DNA from: Bacteroidota bacterium
GTDB taxonomy: Bacteria; Bacteroidota; Bacteroidia; Palsa-965
Direction of reading: 5' to 3'
DNA length: 42,034 nucleotides
Assembly: GCA_003151415.1 (NCBI GenBank)
Contig: PLXK01000217.1
Location: 1-42,034, forward strand
The translations under genes were made by a program, and so were the position numbers. The notes under the pieces are model-generated. The model did not search any database. It saw only the letters and a program-made list of their open reading frames with translations, and was not told the origin of the DNA. The stretch's first letter is position 1. Every line of letters begins with the position of its first letter. Below, in pieces: positions 23,362 through 31,575 of the stretch.

Positions 23362-23784
23362 TTAGGTTTGTTCACTTTCCGGACTCATACGTATTTTTTT
23401 CAGATACGCACTTGTGGATAAGCCGTGACTGCGGTCGGTATAGTACAGTTCAATGGGAAGATCACCGCCGGTAATTCTTCGTCCCTTGTAATCTTCACCG
23501 AGGAAACGAATATTGACCTTTTTCTGAACAAGTATTTGCTCCAATTCCTCTTCCGATGAATAAACAATGACTTCATCGACAAATTTACAGGAGGAAAGAA
23601 TCAATTTTCTTTCTTCAATGGTAAAGACCGGTTGGTTCTTCCCGGGGTTTATTCTGGGATCAAAATGCTTGGCTGTGTTCAATGCCACAATCAGATAATC
23701 GCAGTGCTCCCGGCACTCTTTGAGCATCAATACATGCCCTGCATGGAACAGATCAAATACACCACAAGCAAAACCTATTTTCAT
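23362..23784 (-). CDS. Cytidylyltransferase-fold nucleotidyltransferase (RfaE C-domain/TagD-like)
   Basis: A 140-residue Rossmann-type nucleotidyltransferase. GVFDLFHAGH at residues 8-17 is the H-x-G-H signature. EERKLILSSCKFVDEVIVYS (about 57-76) and the C-terminal GLSTSAYLKKIR, equivalent to the R-x-STS motif, complete the fold. The family includes TagD (CTP:glycerol-3-phosphate) and the heptose-1-phosphate adenylyltransferase half of HldE/RfaE. The GmhA-like and PfkB neighbours favour activation of a heptose-like sugar phosphate. HldE normally fuses the kinase and this domain; here they are separate genes. CTP versus ATP use cannot be read from the sequence. Confidence 0.85.
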   Translation of the reverse strand: MKIGFACGVFDLFHAGHVLMLKECREHCDYLIVALNTAKHFDPRINPGKNQPVFTIEERKLILSSCKFVDEVIVYSSEEELEQILVQKKVNIRFLGEDYKGRRITGGDLPIELYYTDRSHGLSTSAYLKKIRMSPESEQT

Positions 23785-23800
23785 GAAGCGTAATGATGGA

Positions 23801-24325
23801 TTAATTCGTGTTGGTGATCATATCGAGTACGAGATGCAGGATGACCTGGTGAAAACATTCGACAATGCCGTAATTGCTGGCCGGAAGATAAAAATTGACC
23901 TTTGCCATGCGGCTCAGCGCGTTCCCTTCTTTAAATCCGCTCAGGCTGATGACATTTCCATTGATTGAATTCGCATGCTGAACGGCGTTCAGAATATTTT
24001 TGGATTCACCCGAACTGCTTATGGCCACGAGCAAATCGCCGGGAACAAAATGAACCTTCAACCATTCTTCCATAGCGCGTTCATAACCATAATCGTTCGC
24101 AAAACAAGTGATCAGCGCGGCATCTGAAAATGCAAAAGTGGGAAACCTCCCCATCTTCGCATAGTCTTCCATCATGTGCGAACAAATTGAATTCGAGCCC
24201 CCGTTTCCTATAAAAAAGATCCGTTTGCTGTTTTTCACGATTTCCACCGATTCCCTGATCTGATTCCTGATCAGAGGGGAATTGAAATAGGAATCAAAAT
24301 GTTTATGATACGATTCGATCTGCAT
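23801..24325 (-). CDS. GmhA-like SIS-domain sugar phosphate isomerase
   Basis: A 174-residue SIS protein. FFIGNGGSNSICSHMMEDYA (about 35-54) corresponds to the GmhA GNGGS-x-x-D/S-x-x-H-x-x-x-E segment. LLVAISSSGESKNILNAV is the SIS phosphate-binding Ser cluster. YGIVECFHQVILHLVLDMI matches the C-terminal Glu and His helix of sedoheptulose-7-phosphate isomerase. The N-terminal helix with SYHKHFDSYF is shorter than in E. coli GmhA. It probably makes heptose 7-phosphate. Its ATG lies 23 bp inside the kinase gene, so the two are coupled. Confidence 0.82.
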   Translation of the reverse strand: MQIESYHKHFDSYFNSPLIRNQIRESVEIVKNSKRIFFIGNGGSNSICSHMMEDYAKMGRFPTFAFSDAALITCFANDYGYERAMEEWLKVHFVPGDLLVAISSSGESKNILNAVQHANSINGNVISLSGFKEGNALSRMAKVNFYLPASNYGIVECFHQVILHLVLDMITNTN

Positions 24326-25178
24326 ATTCGAGAAGACTTTGTTTGGTTACAGAACGCTCATTGCATAGCCAGGTCGTACTCAGGCTTGCCGCAAGCGAAG
24401 GGATTGTAAGATCCTGGATTTCATTTTCAATGGAAGCAAGAAGGCAGGCAAAAGAAAAATAAGTATCGCCCGCCCCTATGGTATCTATAATTTTACTCGG
24501 ATAGGCGGCTTGCCGTGACACCATACGGCCATTTGTATAGACCGATCCTTTTCCTCCGAGGGTAAGAAACATGGCGTCTGAATTGATTTCATAGTCAAAC
24601 AATTCCAGCAAATCCGCTTCCGTATCGGTGATGTTCCGGTTCATCTGCAAGCTGGCCTCCCGCAGATCCAGGCTGACGCTTTTCTTGCGGTAGTTCTTCC
24701 ATTTGGAGATCCGGTTGAAACCAAAATTGTTGGAGTTGGTCTGGCAATTCAGATGAAAGCCATCGTTTATTTTCAGTTTATTGCAAAAGCCATGTCCAAA
24801 ATCGGCGACAATGCAGACATCAAAATCCCGGGTATCAACGGCAATATCACCAAAAGCTTCCGTATCAAATTTATTGATCTCCACATGCTTTTTCTGATCA
24901 AAGCTGTCTACGTACCGCGTTTTAACAATTTCCTTTCCCGTATTGGTAATCAATTTCACCGATTTCACAAAATCAGTCAAATGTCCCGCAATGGCCGCAG
25001 CCCCGCCCTGCTGAATTTGCCTGCTGTTATCTGCCAGTTTATAGACCGGACAGGCGGATTTTATGGAATGCCCTTCGTAAACGACGGGTATAAATTCATC
25101 AATGATGGTTTCACCTATTACGGCAACTCGAAGGCGACTGGTCTTGTCTATGAATTTTTCTATCGTTTTTTGAAACAT
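24303..25178 (-). CDS. PfkB-family sugar kinase (HldE N-domain-like)
   Basis: A 291-residue ribokinase-fold kinase. The ATG at 25178 is preferred to an in-frame ATG at 25220, because a perfect -7 element (25209-25216) lies between them. Motifs: LRVAVIGETIIDEFIPV at the N-terminus, HSIKSACPVYKL where HldE has the SPEAPVPVV segment, QQGGAAAIAGHL as a variant PfkB signature 1 in which the usual Asn of GGAxNVA is Ala, and DTIGAGDTYFSFACL as signature 2 with the catalytic Asp. It probably phosphorylates a heptose 7-phosphate-like sugar. The adenylyltransferase domain of HldE is a separate gene here (23362). Confidence 0.83.
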   Translation of the reverse strand: MFQKTIEKFIDKTSRLRVAVIGETIIDEFIPVVYEGHSIKSACPVYKLADNSRQIQQGGAAAIAGHLTDFVKSVKLITNTGKEIVKTRYVDSFDQKKHVEINKFDTEAFGDIAVDTRDFDVCIVADFGHGFCNKLKINDGFHLNCQTNSNNFGFNRISKWKNYRKKSVSLDLREASLQMNRNITDTEADLLELFDYEINSDAMFLTLGGKGSVYTNGRMVSRQAAYPSKIIDTIGAGDTYFSFACLLASIENEIQDLTIPSLAASLSTTWLCNERSVTKQSLLEYADRIVS

Positions 25179-25208
25179 CGAAACGGGTCCGGTTTGAATT
25201 AATCCATG

Positions 25209-25216
25209 CAAAATTA
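25209..25216 (-). promoter_or_regulatory. Bacteroidota -7 element (TAATTTTG) for the kinase-SIS-nucleotidyltransferase-GT4 operon
   Basis: The minus strand reads TAATTTTG about 30 nt upstream of the preferred kinase start at 25178 and downstream of the alternative ATG at 25220. It therefore argues for the shorter protein. No clear -33 box was seen. Confidence 0.45.
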
Positions 25217-25427
25217 GCATTTTTTCCTGATTTTATCGGTTTGCCGCAGGCTTCAGCAGACCCCTGTCCAGAGTCGCTTGTCAGGCATTGCCGGTGTTCA
25301 CCAAACAATAGGGGGTTCTCCATGCCTAGAGCATGTAAATTCAATTTCCTTCAGGAAAACCAGTACCTTGCAATCCATATTATTCGGTCCTGAATTGAAA
25401 ATTGCACTGTCACCTTCTTGCTGAATC

Positions 25428-26618
25428 ATGAAAATCATTTACTATTCCGCTCATCCTCAATTGAAATTGGGTCTTCAAACAGGCCCCGGTACCCACATGA
25501 GGGAAATGATCCGTGCCCTTCAAAATGCAGGGCATGAAGTTTTGCCGGTGATTCTGGGCGACATCCTGCATCCCGAAAATAAAACGGACACAGCTCAAAA
25601 AAACAGGCGGAAGATAAACGATTTCATTAAAATACTATTGCCTGGAATTCTCTGGCGGACGCTCAAAGAACTGAAATTGCTAAAGCTCGATACTTTTGCC
25701 GAAGGTATTCTGAATGACCGGATTCAATCTTTCCACCCCAACCTTATTTACGAACGCGGAAGCTATATGCAACTCTCCGGTATTCGCATCTCTAAAAAAT
25801 ACGGAATCCGGCATTTCATCGAAATCAACGCTCCTTTCCTTCGTGAGACTGACTATTTTGAGCAGGCTCCCACCTGGCTCAGAAAGAAAGCCATTCGCTC
25901 TGAAAAACAGCAAATCAAAAACGCAGACAAGGTATTCGTCGTTTCTTCTTTTCTGAAGGAGTATTACAGCCGGTATACGTCCAATGTGGACAAAATCATT
26001 GTTACGCCCAATTGCATCGATCCCGACAAGATCAAAGTGGATGAGGAATTGAAACAGACCCTGAAGAACAAATACAATCCGGACGATAAAATTATTGTTG
26101 GTTTTGTCGGTTCAATATTTGGCTACCACGGTGTGGATCTTTTCATTGGCGCAATGGCCAGCCTCATGAAAACCAATTCCAACCTGATTGTTTTCATTGT
26201 GGGCGACGGGCATTTGATTCCAAAGTTGAAACAGCTTTCAGAGTCTCTTCAAGTTCAGAACCAGGTAATTTTTACAGGAAGCGTTCCCCACCAGCAGGTT
26301 TTCACCTACATCGATCTGATGGACATCACCGTTTTGCCAAAAACAAATGACTACTGTTCGCCCGTTAAAATATTTGAATACGCAGCCATGGGAAAGGCTG
26401 TAATTGCAGCGAACAAGAGCGGCGTAAGAGATGTTCTGACAGACAGAATAGACGGACTCCTGGCAGAACCGACGGAAAATTCGCTGAGGCTGTCCATTCA
26501 ATCCCTTATTGCTGATAAAGCGTTCCGGATTTCCCTGGCTGAGCATTTCAAAAAAAAGGTACTGGGCAATTACACCTGGTCTGAAACTGCAAAAAAAATA
26601 ATGAAGGAATGGGATTGA
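25428..26618 (+). CDS. Glycosyltransferase family 4
   Basis: A 396-residue GT-B transferase, divergent from the kinase operon. The N-terminus has LGLQTGPGTHMREMIRALQN, the acceptor-side Gly-rich loop with the conserved His. The C-terminal domain has DKIIVGFVGSIFGYHGVDLF and KTNDYCSPVKIFEYAAMGKA, where the usual first Glu of E-x7-E is replaced by a Pro-Val-Lys turn followed by FEY. VIAANKSGVRDVL ends the site. The SPVKIFEYAAMGKAVIA variant is common in exopolysaccharide transferases. It converges on the short SDR gene with an 18-bp gap. Confidence 0.88.
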   Translation: MKIIYYSAHPQLKLGLQTGPGTHMREMIRALQNAGHEVLPVILGDILHPENKTDTAQKNRRKINDFIKILLPGILWRTLKELKLLKLDTFAEGILNDRIQSFHPNLIYERGSYMQLSGIRISKKYGIRHFIEINAPFLRETDYFEQAPTWLRKKAIRSEKQQIKNADKVFVVSSFLKEYYSRYTSNVDKIIVTPNCIDPDKIKVDEELKQTLKNKYNPDDKIIVGFVGSIFGYHGVDLFIGAMASLMKTNSNLIVFIVGDGHLIPKLKQLSESLQVQNQVIFTGSVPHQQVFTYIDLMDITVLPKTNDYCSPVKIFEYAAMGKAVIAANKSGVRDVLTDRIDGLLAEPTENSLRLSIQSLIADKAFRISLAEHFKKKVLGNYTWSETAKKIMKEWD

Positions 26619-26636
26619 GGAAAGAACTGAAAATGC

Positions 26637-27326
26637 TCAGCTTTTAAGCAGGTATTTTTTTATCACTTCCCGATTGTATACCTCTTTGTCAAAAGGCCGG
26701 CTGCCTGCCGAAAGAAAAGTATTGAACAAATTGTTATCGAATTCGTAATAACAGCCCTCACTGACTAAAATTTTTTCTGTCTTTTGTTCCAAAACCTCCT
26801 CACAGATGGAAATCAGTTCCGGAACGCTGGCGGCGTTGGAATAGGCCATATTGATTGTCTGGCCCGGCTTACCTTCACGGCTCAAAACCAAAGGCAGAAA
26901 AACAGGGAGCTCATCGGCGTCAAAAATGTAACGCCAAGCATTTTTCTGAACCCGGATGGGTCTTCCTTTCCGGATGCTATCCACGATGAAATTAAAAAAG
27001 GTGAAGGGATTCGGGGCGTCTGAAATAAGCAATGGAAGTCTGACAATCAGATGATTCCTGAAGGTGCCGGCAACCAGTTTTTCCATGCTGATTTTATGTT
27101 TGACATACATCGTTTCCGATGAACAGGCGTCAAACATACTGCATGTACTAAAATAAACCAACCGCGCCTCTGTGCCCTTGTGGGCCAGCAAAGTATCCAC
27201 CTCGCGCCGGTATGCACTTAAATCCTTTGTCCCCGAGTTCGATACCCCCGAGGCAAACACCACAACAGAATCATCCTGCTGATATCCTGACAATTTCCGG
27301 GCGATCAATCCATTTCCAACAACCAT
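26637..27326 (-). CDS. Short NAD-dependent epimerase/dehydratase-like (extended SDR) protein
   Basis: A 229-residue Rossmann protein of the extended SDR group, shorter than a normal 300-residue epimerase. The dinucleotide site is compressed at the N-terminus: MVVGNGLIARKL replaces the usual G-x-x-G-x-x-G. VVVFASGVSNSGTKD, VYFSTCSMFD (active-site Ser region) and YVKHK (Y-x-x-x-K) follow. ADELPVFLPLVL and GQTINMAYSNAASVPELI are the C-terminal substrate-side segments. Similar short proteins (I-x-GNGLIA at the start, FASGVSNS) occur in O-antigen loci and probably modify a nucleotide sugar. The substrate is unknown. A hairpin at 27358-27384 isolates it from mazG upstream. Confidence 0.72.
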   Translation of the reverse strand: MVVGNGLIARKLSGYQQDDSVVVFASGVSNSGTKDLSAYRREVDTLLAHKGTEARLVYFSTCSMFDACSSETMYVKHKISMEKLVAGTFRNHLIVRLPLLISDAPNPFTFFNFIVDSIRKGRPIRVQKNAWRYIFDADELPVFLPLVLSREGKPGQTINMAYSNAASVPELISICEEVLEQKTEKILVSEGCYYEFDNNLFNTFLSAGSRPFDKEVYNREVIKKYLLKS

Positions 27327-27357
27327 CGTTCCGTGTCTGAAATTAAATCAAAGAAAT

Positions 27358-27384
27358 AATATCCGGCATGATCAGCCGGATATT
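27358..27384 (-). terminator. Hairpin terminator downstream of mazG
   Basis: AATATCCGGC and GCCGGATATT form a perfect 10-bp stem with a 7-nt loop. On the minus strand it lies about 57 nt after the mazG stop and is followed by a T-rich ATTTCTTTG. It probably ends mazG transcription before the SDR gene. Confidence 0.6.
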
Positions 27385-27440
27385 TTGACGAATGTTTTTT
27401 TTCTGCTTTAATCGGGCTCAGAGAAAAAAACCCCACTGAA

Positions 27441-28208
27441 TTACAATTTTTTAGCCTCGTTCCAGTACACATCCATTTCTTTAAGTGTCATATCTTCCAG
27501 TTTCTTTCCGCTGGCCGATGCCTTGCCTTCGAGGTATTGAAAACGCTTGATGAATTTCCTGTTTGTCTTTTCAAGAGCGTCTTCCGGATTTACGCCAATA
27601 AAACGGGCATAATTGATCAATGAAAACATGACATCCCCGAATTCATCTTCTATTTTTTCAACAGGCGCCTCCATGTCAACTTCCGCCTTTAGTTCCGCCA
27701 GCTCCTCTTCTACTTTTGCCCAAACCTGATGAGGCTCGTCCCAGTCAAAGCCTACCGCTCTTGCCTTTTCCTGAATCCTGCAGGATTTCACAACGGCCGG
27801 CAATGAAACAGGAACACCACCCAAAACCGATTTGTTTCCTTCTTTCAATTTGAGTTTTTCCCAATTCTCTTTTACTTCCTGCTCGGTATCCGCTTTGACG
27901 TCCCCGTAAATGTGCGGATGGCGGTGAATCAATTTTTCACAAAGCGAATTGATGACATCGGTAATATCAAAATCATTCGTTTCTGATGCAATACGAGCGT
28001 AAAAAACAATATGGAGCAGAACATCACCCAGTTCTTTCTTGATTTTATCCATATCCTTTTCAAGGATTGAATCGGCAAGTTCATAGGTTTCTTCAATAGT
28101 CAGGTGCCGAAGGCTTTCAATTGTCTGTTTCTTGTCCCAGGGGCATTTCTCACGAAGTTCATCCATGATCCTGATCAGGCGCCCGAAAGCTTGTGTTTTC
28201 TCATCCAT
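27441..28208 (-). CDS. mazG: MazG nucleoside triphosphate pyrophosphohydrolase
   Basis: A 255-residue tandem-domain MazG. The ATG at 28208 (MDEKTQAFGRL) is preferred because the frame upstream overlaps the leader and lies close to the TATCTTTG promoter element. REKCPWDKKQTIESLRHLTI followed by EETYELADSILEKD gives the N-terminal E-x-x-E...E-x-x-D metal site, and KKELGDVLLHIVFYARIA completes it. The second domain has KVEEELAELKAEV and KIEDEFGDVMFSLINYARFI. MazG hydrolyses (d)NTPs to NMP and PPi, cleaning the nucleotide pool and affecting ppGpp in some species. It is a housekeeping gene lodged among glycan genes. Confidence 0.95.
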   Translation of the reverse strand: MDEKTQAFGRLIRIMDELREKCPWDKKQTIESLRHLTIEETYELADSILEKDMDKIKKELGDVLLHIVFYARIASETNDFDITDVINSLCEKLIHRHPHIYGDVKADTEQEVKENWEKLKLKEGNKSVLGGVPVSLPAVVKSCRIQEKARAVGFDWDEPHQVWAKVEEELAELKAEVDMEAPVEKIEDEFGDVMFSLINYARFIGVNPEDALEKTNRKFIKRFQYLEGKASASGKKLEDMTLKEMDVYWNEAKKL

Positions 28209-28228
28209 ATAAATAGAGTAATAAGATT

Positions 28229-28236
28229 CAAAGATA
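28229..28236 (-). promoter_or_regulatory. Bacteroidota -7 element (TATCTTTG) for mazG
   Basis: The minus strand reads a perfect TATCTTTG 20 nt upstream of the ATG at 28208, giving a leader of about 15 nt. No TTG -33 box is apparent. Confidence 0.45.
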
Positions 28237-28445
28237 AACAATCCTTCAGGAACCTTTCAGCAGATTCAATCCGGATCGGTTCCGAAAAAGTCTGAACGGT
28301 TGAGTACAAATTCCGACAAAGAATTCAAACGGGAATGCATTCGAAAAACGCATGTTCGTGTTCGTCCGGAGGTGAAACAAGAAAGAGAATAAAGAAAGGA
28401 CGCTTTTTGAGACAAAAGAAGTCACACCAAACCTGTAACGAAATG

Positions 28446-29078
28446 TTATTTCGTCATTTCCAGGGCTACGGCATTTTGAAACCTTGACTCGCTTTCTACA
28501 AACTTGAACATGGCCTCGGAGCTGTCATTGAAATGGCATTTTCTGATGTTTTTAAATCCGGCCTTTTCCAACTCCAGACTTGCGGAACTGCTGTCCCAAA
28601 GCCAGAGATGCCTGTGATTGCCATAAACAGTTTCCAACAGGCTTTTCATTCCGGCAGATCGCTTTTCAAACGCCATACCGGTATACCTGACAAATTTTAT
28701 AGCCGCTTCCCTGTCTCCCTTGGCTCTGTTTTCAATATATCCATCGATCATGTTCTCCAGGTCAGGCATAACAAGCCGAAAAAAACCGTTTGGTTTTAGT
28801 ATTCTGTAGGTATTGCGGATGGCTGTCTGAAAATCATCAAAGGAGAGGTGTTCAAGCACATGAGAACAATACACACCGTCACAGGAATTGTCACCGACAG
28901 GAAGTCCTTTCACAATATCCCCGTACCTGACGTTATCCGGAAATTGCGCATTCATTTTCCTGGAAAGAAGTGAGCCCAGAATTGGTTTTTTTTGAATCCG
29001 AAGCGTTGGAGATGCATCAAAGTTTGTCCATTCTTTCGGAGCACTCAGGCCACAACCGTATTGTACATAGTCTTTCAT
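28446..29078 (-). CDS. Class I SAM-dependent methyltransferase
   Basis: A 210-residue Methyltransf_11-type enzyme. KDYVQYGCGLSAPKEWTNFD is the SAM-binding strand-loop (GCG variant of G-x-G-x-G) followed by the acidic strand end. LPVGDNSCDGVYCSHVLEHL and AIRNTYRILKPNGFFRLVMP are motifs II and III. The start 'KDYVQYGCGLSAP' is typical of methyltransferases in glycan loci that act on sugars. FVRYTGMAFEKRSAGMKSLL and LWDSSSASLELEKAGFKNI form the C-terminal cap. It is monocistronic by position, with gaps of over 140 bp on both sides. The acceptor is unknown. Confidence 0.85.
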   Translation of the reverse strand: MKDYVQYGCGLSAPKEWTNFDASPTLRIQKKPILGSLLSRKMNAQFPDNVRYGDIVKGLPVGDNSCDGVYCSHVLEHLSFDDFQTAIRNTYRILKPNGFFRLVMPDLENMIDGYIENRAKGDREAAIKFVRYTGMAFEKRSAGMKSLLETVYGNHRHLWLWDSSSASLELEKAGFKNIRKCHFNDSSEAMFKFVESESRFQNAVALEMTK

Positions 29079-29221
29079 TATTTTCTTACAGTTTCAAAAA
29101 CGGTTCGTATGGCTTCCGAGTGAACAAACAAAATGTCATGTGGATAATCAGATTCAAAAATAGAGAAGTTTTTGGATTCTATCAATGCTGAAGAAAAGAA
29201 TGGAGGCAAAATGGAGAGGAA

Positions 29222-30232
29222 TTACTTTGCGGGAATGGTTCCGTATTTCACTTTGGAAGACAGTCTCTGCGCCGGTTTTTCGATAAATTTATTCAGGAGA
29301 TAGGCCGAAGTGACACTCACCAGAAACCCTCCGATGACAATCATTCCTTTTTGCCAGCCGTATTGGACACGGTGCGAAAAGTAGTTGACAAAAGCAGACC
29401 CGACAATTGCGTGAAGCAGATAAAGCGAATAGGATATGTTGCCAAAGAATTTGGAAATCGGGTCGGAGTAGTTTTTGAAAAAATGCACGATTGCCAGTGT
29501 TCCCATGGCAACCCAAAGGCTGGCTCCGTCAATTTTCCAATACACCAGAATCATTGCTGCAATGGTCACGATCGCGTATTCAATCAATGAGACCTTTCCC
29601 GAATGCCAAAGCACATACATTATACCCAGCAAAAACAAAGGCATCCAGGCAGGAACAAAGTGAAAAGAATCCGAACAAAAACAACCACCAATAAAAACCA
29701 TGTAAAATGCCACCCTGGCAGCCCATGCCGAACTCAGGGCCAAAGGAAAAAGCAAAGAGAGGACAAGATAGTATTGAAATTCGATGGCAAGTGTCCAAAA
29801 CACGGGACTTATCCAGGTGCCCGAATGCTGAAAAGGCACCAGATAACCCAGGTGAAGAAGCAAGGTTTGAACGGAAGGTATTTGAACATGCGAAAGGGAA
29901 CCCGGCAAATGATTGTGCATCACAATAAAGGCAGTGCCGATCAGTACTGCGGCAATATAGGGAGGTTCTATGCGGATAAATCTTTTCCAGATAAATTTGG
30001 GCCAGGCTTTGTAATTGTAATCGCCCCTGATCATGGAAAGGGGAATGACCATGCCGGAAATCACGAAAAACAAGTGAACCCCGTAATAACCCCATCGGAA
30101 GACACTTAAAGACATGGCGCCTGTGATAAAGTCTTTCGTTGTATAGACAAAATGAAAAAGACAAACCGAGCATGCCGCCAGCCCCCGAAGGAAGTCGATT
30201 ACAGGAATATGGGACATTTCTTGTTTAGGCAT
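29222..30232 (-). CDS. OafA/YrhL-like membrane O-acyltransferase (acyltransferase 3)
   Basis: A 336-residue polytopic protein. The ATG at 30232 (MPKQEMSHIPVIDFLRG) is preferred because a TATCTTTG element at 30260-30267 lies between it and the more distal start at 30271. Signatures: VIDFLRGLAACSVCLFHFVY, WGYYGVHLFFVISGMVIPLS, IWKRFIRIEPPYIAAVL and FWTLAIEFQYYLVLSLLFPL. About ten membrane helices end in YLLNKFIEKPAQRLSSKV. It would transfer an acyl group to a surface glycan or lipid. Its place at the end of the polysaccharide locus suggests the polymer or its carrier as acceptor, by inference. Confidence 0.9.
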   Translation of the reverse strand: MPKQEMSHIPVIDFLRGLAACSVCLFHFVYTTKDFITGAMSLSVFRWGYYGVHLFFVISGMVIPLSMIRGDYNYKAWPKFIWKRFIRIEPPYIAAVLIGTAFIVMHNHLPGSLSHVQIPSVQTLLLHLGYLVPFQHSGTWISPVFWTLAIEFQYYLVLSLLFPLALSSAWAARVAFYMVFIGGCFCSDSFHFVPAWMPLFLLGIMYVLWHSGKVSLIEYAIVTIAAMILVYWKIDGASLWVAMGTLAIVHFFKNYSDPISKFFGNISYSLYLLHAIVGSAFVNYFSHRVQYGWQKGMIVIGGFLVSVTSAYLLNKFIEKPAQRLSSKVKYGTIPAK

Positions 30233-30259
30233 GGAAACAGCAACTCGAAGGGGCTTAAT

Positions 30260-30267
30260 CAAAGATA
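30260..30267 (-). promoter_or_regulatory. Bacteroidota -7 element (TATCTTTG) for the acyltransferase
   Basis: A perfect TATCTTTG on the minus strand lies 27 nt upstream of the ATG at 30232 and supports that start over 30271. No -33 box is evident. Confidence 0.42.
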
Positions 30268-30431
30268 ACAAAAAGGTCAGATGAAATCCGGAAATGGAAT
30301 TCAGAGCGGAGAACCTTCTAAAAAACTATCAAAATAGCATATACGAGCGACAAAATTCATTCTGCTTCGCCCAGTGGTTTCGGTGTATTTGTGCCGACTT
30401 ACAAGATTTCAGTCTGTTTTTGTTATTTACT

Positions 30432-30439
30432 TATATTTG
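30432..30439 (+). promoter_or_regulatory. Bacteroidota -7 element (TATATTTG) for the PagL-like gene
   Basis: TATATTTG ends 11 nt before the ATG at 30451, giving a very short leader (about 7 nt). It lies downstream of an in-frame GTG at 30391, so it supports the ATG as the start. Confidence 0.42.
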
Positions 30440-30450
30440 CCTTCATTCAC

Positions 30451-31575
30451 ATGATCAGAAAAGCCTACACACTCCGTTTCCTTCATTTCCTGCTCCTTGT
30501 AACAGGAATAAACGCGGCTGGGTTTTCCCAGCAGGCTGAAAAACCTTTAATCATCACCCCGACCTTTCATTACGGATTTATTATCGCCCACCACAGCGAT
30601 ATGGAATACCTGACTCAGGGACATGTGACGATTTCCGAAATCTGTTTCAGCCGGCCGACTCATGGCGAAAATTACTGGAATCAGTTATTCAAATTCCCGG
30701 AGCCCGGCCTTTCGCTGTGTTTCTTTGATCTTGGAAATCCCAAAAACCTGGGGAACTTGTTTAGCATTTGCCCCTATATGGACTTCCCCTTCAATAAAGG
30801 AGTCCATACAAGAATCTGTTTCCGTGCCGGCGGAGGACTTTCCTATCTCACCAAACCTTTTGACCCGGTTACGAATTACAAGGATATTGCCATTGGTTCT
30901 CATGTCAACGGATTTATGAATTTCCGGCTCACCGTGAAACAGGAAATCTCCAAACGCCTGAGGCTCGACTTTGGCGTGGGCATGTCGCATTGTTCCAATG
31001 GTGCAATGAAGCAGCCCAATCTGGGTCTGAATATGCCAACCGTTGATCTGGGCATCGGTTACAGTCTTTACAACTGCCCCGAACGTAAACCGATGGATAG
31101 CTTACCTGTATGTAACAGAAACCGTTTTTTCGCATTTGGCATTGCCGGTGCACTCAGTCAGATCAGTCCTGCCGGAGGAAAAGATTTCGGCGCCGTCATT
31201 CTTTCGGGATCCGTCTACCGCAGATGGAACCACAAAAATCTCTGGAATGTCGGATTGGAAATTTTTTACAACGAAGCCAACTACCAGGAAATTTTCAGAA
31301 CCGACCACACTGTGCAGCGCGTTCAGTATATTCAACCGGCTGCGAAAATCGGATATGCGCTTTGCGCCGGACGAATGTCAATGCCCATGGAAATCGGTTT
31401 CTATTTTTACGATAAAGTATCGGGCGAAACCGTTCCCATGTATGAGCGGATCGGACTCCGCTACCAGGTGAACGACAGGATTCTTTTGGGTTCAACACTC
31501 AAGGTTTATTTTGCACGCGCAGAATTCTTCGAATGGGGCATTACCTACAGGTTGATTCACACCCATTGCCCATGA
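30451..31575 (+). CDS. PagL-like acyloxyacyl hydrolase / lipid A deacylase family
   Basis: A 374-residue outer-membrane beta-barrel with a signal peptide (MIRKAYTLRFLHFLLLVTG... ending at GFSQQ). The ATG at 30451 is preferred. PLIITPTFHYGFIIAHHSDM and the hallmark GVGMSHCSNGAMKQPNLGLN correspond to the PagL active-site strand H-x-S-N, with the catalytic-type His and Ser. The acidic residue of the PagL triad is not obvious: N-x-G-L-N stands where PagL has N-P-G-x-E. PagL removes a 3-O-linked acyl chain from lipid A. The Bacteroidota branch is longer (usually 350-400 aa) and uncharacterised. The stop overlaps the next start by 4 bp (ATGA). Confidence 0.78.
   Translation: MIRKAYTLRFLHFLLLVTGINAAGFSQQAEKPLIITPTFHYGFIIAHHSDMEYLTQGHVTISEICFSRPTHGENYWNQLFKFPEPGLSLCFFDLGNPKNLGNLFSICPYMDFPFNKGVHTRICFRAGGGLSYLTKPFDPVTNYKDIAIGSHVNGFMNFRLTVKQEISKRLRLDFGVGMSHCSNGAMKQPNLGLNMPTVDLGIGYSLYNCPERKPMDSLPVCNRNRFFAFGIAGALSQISPAGGKDFGAVILSGSVYRRWNHKNLWNVGLEIFYNEANYQEIFRTDHTVQRVQYIQPAAKIGYALCAGRMSMPMEIGFYFYDKVSGETVPMYERIGLRYQVNDRILLGSTLKVYFARAEFFEWGITYRLIHTHCP

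Noticed and set aside
28437-28454. Hairpin ACGAAAT-GTT-ATTTCGT as a terminator of the methyltransferase gene
   Set aside because: The 7-bp AT-rich stem overlaps the stop codon and lacks a T-run on the transcribed strand.
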